Assembly (NCBI RefSeq): GCF_017744695.1
Contig: NZ_JAGIAS010000003.1
Coordinates: 1-64,000 of the forward strand
Source: Dyadobacter sp.
GTDB taxonomy: Bacteria > Bacteroidota > Bacteroidia > Cytophagales > Spirosomataceae
Length of the DNA: 64,000 nt
Direction of reading: 5' to 3'
Below the pieces are notes generated by a model. It had not been told where the DNA came from. It saw nothing but the letters and a program-made list of their open reading frames with translations, and searched no databases. The position numbers were made by a program, and so were the translations under genes. Below are positions 60,378 through 64,000 of the stretch, in pieces. Each line of letters starts with the position of its first letter. Position 1 is the first letter of the stretch.

Positions 60378-61853
60378 CTATTCAGCTATGCTTTTGTAAA
60401 TCAACTCCATATCGATGTGCGCGCGCAGTAAATCCGCCAGTTTATCGTACTGCTGTTCCTTAAAATCCTGATAATCATACTGTACACTTTCCGCATTGGT
60501 ATAAGGGCTTAAAATATGATCGATGACGACCTGATTGTCCAGAATACCATGCAGATAAGTCCCCCACGTGCGTGCGTTAAGGAAGTAGCCGTCACGACGA
60601 CCGTCGGAGAATGCTGCAACGGGCTCCCCGGGCTGCAATGCAAAGGTTTCGCCCATGTGGATCTCATAGCCGGAACACTGTTCCTCACTTTGGCGGAAGC
60701 GGAAGGTGCATTGCAATGTCGTCTTTTCAGATTGCAGGATAGTTTTCACCGGTAACAACCCCAGCCCGGGCAATTCTTCAATTTCACTTTCTACATGATG
60801 CGGATCGAGAATGCTTTCGCCGAGCATCTGATATCCCCCGCAAATGCCAATCACCGTCTTGCCCGCCCTATGTGCGTCATAAATGGCTTTCGCGACGCCG
60901 CTATTTTTAACAGCCAGCATATCCCCGATCGTATTCTTGCTGCCCGGAATGATCACCACCGAAGCTTTGGCAATCTCAGAGGGTTCATTGGTATAATACA
61001 AATTTACCCTGGGGTCCCTTTCAAGACGGTCCAAGTCCGTAAAATTTGATAACCTTTTCAGCAGGATCACCGCCACATTGACTTTCCCCGCCACTGCCGA
61101 CCGGTATTTGAGCTCTAACGAAACTGAATCTTCCTGCTCGATGTGAATATCCCTGAAATAAGGCAAAATACCCACAACAGGTAGCCTCGTTAGCTCTTCA
61201 AGCATTCTTTTGCCTTCTTCAAACAGCCTCCCATCTCCCCGGAATTTGTTGATAATGATTCCCTTCATACATGCGCGCTCTTCGGGTGTCAGCAAGGCGA
61301 TGGTGCCATAAACGCTGCCAAAAACTCCTCCTTTATCGATATCCGCAATCAGGTAGGTAGCCGCTCCGGCATGGGCAGCCATTCTTAGATTCGTGATATC
61401 CCGGTGTTTCAAATTAAGCTCCGAAATACTCCCCGCGCCCTCCATTACAATCGGAGAATACTTCGCAGCAAGGCGATCGAATGCGTCCTTGACGGCTGAA
61501 AATAACTCTTGCCGGTCATTAGCCATGAAATACTCGTAAGCCGACTGATTCCCGACGGGTTTGCCATTCAACACTACCTGCGAAGTCTTGTCATTCGTGG
61601 GTTTGAGCAACACGGGATTCATATCCGATTCGCAGGGAATGCGTGCCGCTTCTGCCTGTACAGCCTGCGCACGCCCAAGTTCGAGACCATCCGCTGTCAC
61701 GAAGCTATTCAGCGACATGTTCTGCGCCTTGAACGGCGCGGGCTGGTAGCCATCCTGTCTGAAAATCCGGCAAAAGCCGGCGGTGATTACACTTTTGCCC
61801 ACGTCCGAGCCGGTCCCGACAAACATTATCGGGCGCAATTTCCTAGTATTCAT
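60378..61853 (-). CDS. cobQ: Cobyric acid synthase, glutamine-hydrolysing
   Basis: 491 residues from ATG 61853; a TTG 9 bp earlier is also open. The N-terminal P-loop amidotransferase domain has MFVGTGSDVGKSVITAGFCRIFRQDGY and MNPVLLKPTNDKTSQVV. The C-terminal glutaminase has the nucleophile Cys in VIGICGGYQMLGESI and the His in GTYLHGILDN. It amidates the corrin ring at four side chains. It is five bases after the chelatase gene. Confidence 0.95.
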   Translation of the reverse strand: MNTRKLRPIMFVGTGSDVGKSVITAGFCRIFRQDGYQPAPFKAQNMSLNSFVTADGLELGRAQAVQAEAARIPCESDMNPVLLKPTNDKTSQVVLNGKPVGNQSAYEYFMANDRQELFSAVKDAFDRLAAKYSPIVMEGAGSISELNLKHRDITNLRMAAHAGAATYLIADIDKGGVFGSVYGTIALLTPEERACMKGIIINKFRGDGRLFEEGKRMLEELTRLPVVGILPYFRDIHIEQEDSVSLELKYRSAVAGKVNVAVILLKRLSNFTDLDRLERDPRVNLYYTNEPSEIAKASVVIIPGSKNTIGDMLAVKNSGVAKAIYDAHRAGKTVIGICGGYQMLGESILDPHHVESEIEELPGLGLLPVKTILQSEKTTLQCTFRFRQSEEQCSGYEIHMGETFALQPGEPVAAFSDGRRDGYFLNARTWGTYLHGILDNQVVIDHILSPYTNAESVQYDYQDFKEQQYDKLADLLRAHIDMELIYKSIAE

Positions 61854-61858
61854 TGCAT

Positions 61859-63715
61859 TCAAATATCAATGTGCCCCGCAATAGAGCCTGTGATTTCATT
61901 GGCCGAAAGTTCCTGTAAAGACAAATATTCTCCACCCAGTGCCACCGCGAGTTCTTTCGCTTTCCCATAACGGACGTAGCCGCTTTCAGTATCCAGTACC
62001 AATGCCGGATACTTCATACGCTCAGCCAGTTGTACTGACTGTCGCCAGGCATCTCCGCCCGCACCCGGCAACGGCACATTAGCCTTTCCGTCACTCAATA
62101 TCACCAAAAACGGTTCCATACGATCACTTTTCGCCAAAGAGATGAGCATTTTCTCCGCCAGCTGCAATGCGTGCGGCAATGGCGTACGCCCTCCGGTCGG
62201 CAACTTTTCCAAGGCCAGCTCGGCGAGTTCCGTACTCCGGGTTGGTTCGAGCAGTACTGTCGCTTCCACACCGCGAAAGGCTATTACCGCCACCATATTC
62301 CGTTTCTGGTAAGCATCTTGCAGCAAATTCATCACACTGCCTTTCACCGCCTCCATTCGCTTACCCGCTGCCATTGAGCCCGAGGCATCTACCACGAAAA
62401 CAACGAGGTGCCCCGTCCTGCCATTCCTGACTTTCTGATGCAGGTCCTGCCTGCCGATATGCAGTTGGTCAGGATCTCGTACCAGGGCATGTATAACGGT
62501 ATCAGTCAGCGCAATATCGGTGGCAGCCTCATTCTTAACCGCCCTTACCTGCATGCCTTTCTCACTTTGCCTGGCCTTCGCAGACCGACCAGTAACCGAA
62601 TCGGGTAAGGTAACAGCCTCCATATTCGGCAATTCTGGAATATCCATTCTAAAATCAACACCGGCGACAGTTTCGTTGTCTTTGGATTCACAATTTCCTT
62701 CCCCGCATTCACCTTTTTTTTGGTCGTTCGCCGCGGTTTTCGAGTAACCGGAACGCTGTTCATTGCGCTGTTCGGCGCTGCCTTCCCCTGAGTTATCCTG
62801 CCCATCGTCCACTGACTGACCGGTTTGCGGCGGCAATACCTTTTTGCCCTTTCGATGGGGCAAAACCAATTCCACTCCCTCCCGTATGTCCTGCGGGGTT
62901 ACCACTGTCCGCCCGTTCAATGCGGCGATGGTAATCGCTGTTTTGTACAAAACAATGTCGGCCCGCAGGCTGCTTACGTTCCATTCAATGCATAGCTGGC
63001 TGATCATTTGAAGCAATCCGTCCGGCATTTGCACAAGCGGGAGCAGATTTCTCGCCCTGCCTATTTCCAGTCTGACCATTTCCTGGCTACCGGTCCAATC
63101 ACTCACAAACGCAGTCGGATCGCTCTCATACGCGATCCTTCTTCGCACCACTTCTGTCCTCGCCTGCACGTCGGTTTGGGCTCCTACTTCCACCATCAAA
63201 CCGAAACGGTCCAAAAACTGCGGGCGCAGATTTCCTTCCTCGGGGTTCATCGTACCGATCAGCACAAACCGCGCCGGATGGCTCACCGACAATCCTTCCC
63301 GCTGAACCGTATTAACCCCCGACGCCGCAACATCCAGCAGCACATCCACCAGGTGATCGGCAAGGAGATTTACCTCGTCTATATACAAAATCCCCTCGTG
63401 CGCGCTCGCGAGCAGGCCGGGGAGCAACTTTTTAGTCTTATTGGAAAGAATCGCTTCGATATCCAGGCTACCCAGTACCCGATCCTCCGAAGCGCCCAAT
63501 GGCAAATCGACAAACGGTACCGGTTCACCTGTGTGTGCCAACGCGGGCATCACCTCCGCCAGTCCGCGTACGGCGGTACTTTTGGCAGTGCCTTTTTCAC
63601 CTTTGATCAGCACCCCGCCGATGCCCGGATTAATCGCACACAGCAGCAATGCCTTTTTCAGTTTCTCTTGCCCGACGATCGCGGAAAACGGGTATAAATT
63701 CATTTCAGTATTCAT
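61859..63715 (-). CDS. ChlI/ChlD-like cobaltochelatase subunit (AAA+ with vWA)
   Basis: 618 residues. AAA+ part: Walker [14 protein letters not shown] (39-51), Walker [27 protein letters not shown]. An acidic, low-complexity linker comes at about 300-400. A vWA domain follows with [19 protein letters not shown] and [11 protein letters not shown]. It is a fusion of the I- and D-type motor subunits of magnesium/cobalt chelatases. With CobN it inserts cobalt into the corrin ring. It follows cobN by 11 bp. Confidence 0.9.
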   Translation of the reverse strand: MNTEMNLYPFSAIVGQEKLKKALLLCAINPGIGGVLIKGEKGTAKSTAVRGLAEVMPALAHTGEPVPFVDLPLGASEDRVLGSLDIEAILSNKTKKLLPGLLASAHEGILYIDEVNLLADHLVDVLLDVAASGVNTVQREGLSVSHPARFVLIGTMNPEEGNLRPQFLDRFGLMVEVGAQTDVQARTEVVRRRIAYESDPTAFVSDWTGSQEMVRLEIGRARNLLPLVQMPDGLLQMISQLCIEWNVSSLRADIVLYKTAITIAALNGRTVVTPQDIREGVELVLPHRKGKKVLPPQTGQSVDDGQDNSGEGSAEQRNEQRSGYSKTAANDQKKGECGEGNCESKDNETVAGVDFRMDIPELPNMEAVTLPDSVTGRSAKARQSEKGMQVRAVKNEAATDIALTDTVIHALVRDPDQLHIGRQDLHQKVRNGRTGHLVVFVVDASGSMAAGKRMEAVKGSVMNLLQDAYQKRNMVAVIAFRGVEATVLLEPTRSTELAELALEKLPTGGRTPLPHALQLAEKMLISLAKSDRMEPFLVILSDGKANVPLPGAGGDAWRQSVQLAERMKYPALVLDTESGYVRYGKAKELAVALGGEYLSLQELSANEITGSIAGHIDI

Positions 63716-63726
63716 TTAACAGGGCA

Positions 63727-64000
63727 TTATTCGCTTCTGGATTCCAGCTGCGCTTCGCTTTTGAGATACAAATCCTTCAACCCTTCCAGCGCTTCGGCCG
63801 ATGGCTTTTCCCAAAGCCCCCGTTGCGCAGCTTCCAATAGCCGCTCGGCAATAGCGTGAAGTGCCCACGGGCTGTTTTCTTCGAAAAACTGCTGCATGGC
63901 AGCATCCAGTGCGTAAGTTTCCGCGACTTTCTCGTACATCCAGTCATCGACGACCCCGGCTGTGGCATCGTAGCCAAAGAGGTAATCGACGGTGGCGGTG
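63727..64000 (-). CDS. cobN: CobN cobaltochelatase large subunit (C-terminal part, cut by window edge)
   Basis: The last 90 or so residues of the protein; translation enters from beyond 64000. YLFGYDATAGVVDDWMYEKVAETYALDAAMQQFF and NSPWALHAIAERLLEAAQRGLW form the highly conserved CobN/BchH C terminus. It is the first gene of the visible cobalamin block. Its start and promoter lie outside the window, so control of this upstream block cannot be judged. Confidence 0.9.
   Translation of the reverse strand, partial: TATVDYLFGYDATAGVVDDWMYEKVAETYALDAAMQQFFEENSPWALHAIAERLLEAAQRGLWEKPSAEALEGLKDLYLKSEAQLESRSE

Overview
The window looks like chromosomal DNA of a Cytophagales-type Bacteroidota, most like Dyadobacter or Spirosoma relatives. 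This is inferred from family content and style, not from a marker gene. The supporting signs are a type IX secretion sorting domain, LytS/LytTR regulation, FecR-like anti-sigma sequence, DUF1080 proteins, an ImuA/ImuB/DnaE2 mutasome, weak ribosome binding sites, and short ATGA-overlapped operons. I saw no tRNA, rRNA, CRISPR array, intact insertion sequence or prophage.

Layout. 1-7.0 kb: a tandem array of about 1,060-residue secreted M4 (thermolysin-like) peptidases, three copies with the first cut by the window edge, then a small T9SS-sorted protein. 7.1-25.3 kb: mixed accessory genes, including esterases, pirin, an ArsR/AHSA1/hydrolase operon, a TlpA-like thioredoxin, a large secreted vWA protein, a LytS/LytTR pair beside a short AraC-like regulator, VOC and DUF1080 proteins, and a zeta-toxin pair. 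25.3-37.5 kb: the mutagenic translesion module, split into imuA at 25.4 kb and imuB-dnaE2 at 32.7 kb. dinD diverges from imuB. Both promoters carry the same palindromic half-site, a candidate DNA-damage operator for this lineage. 37.5-52.5 kb: a B12-type radical SAM/DUF2809/MpaB-oxygenase operon, cytochrome c, AraC, a Fic protein with strong repeated operators, an AlkD-like glycosylase, a Tat-exported phospholipase C, a MITE-like inverted-repeat element, and a C-terminally truncated sigma/anti-sigma pair. 52.5-64 kb: a cobalamin locus on the minus strand. cobN-chlD/I-cobQ-cobD-cbiB form the upstream block. A cobalamin riboswitch then precedes btuF-like, adenosyltransferase, cobU, cobT, cobS and cobC. 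An Rpn-type nuclease gene in the opposite orientation separates the blocks.

The most unusual signals are non-coding. (1) Two leader RNAs, at 10594-10666 and 43328-43410, have almost no shared sequence. They share a 59-nt spacer between the closing arms, an inner stem, two hairpins, and a 28-29 nt distance to the ATG of a roughly 80-residue uncharacterised protein. (2) A cobalamin riboswitch has a peripheral arm built from tandem octamer repeats. (3) A damage-operator-like palindrome is shared by imuA and the imuB/dinD divergent region. (4) Precise operator repeats precede the fic gene and two ArsR genes. All statements come from reading the sequence. No database search, alignment or folding program was run.
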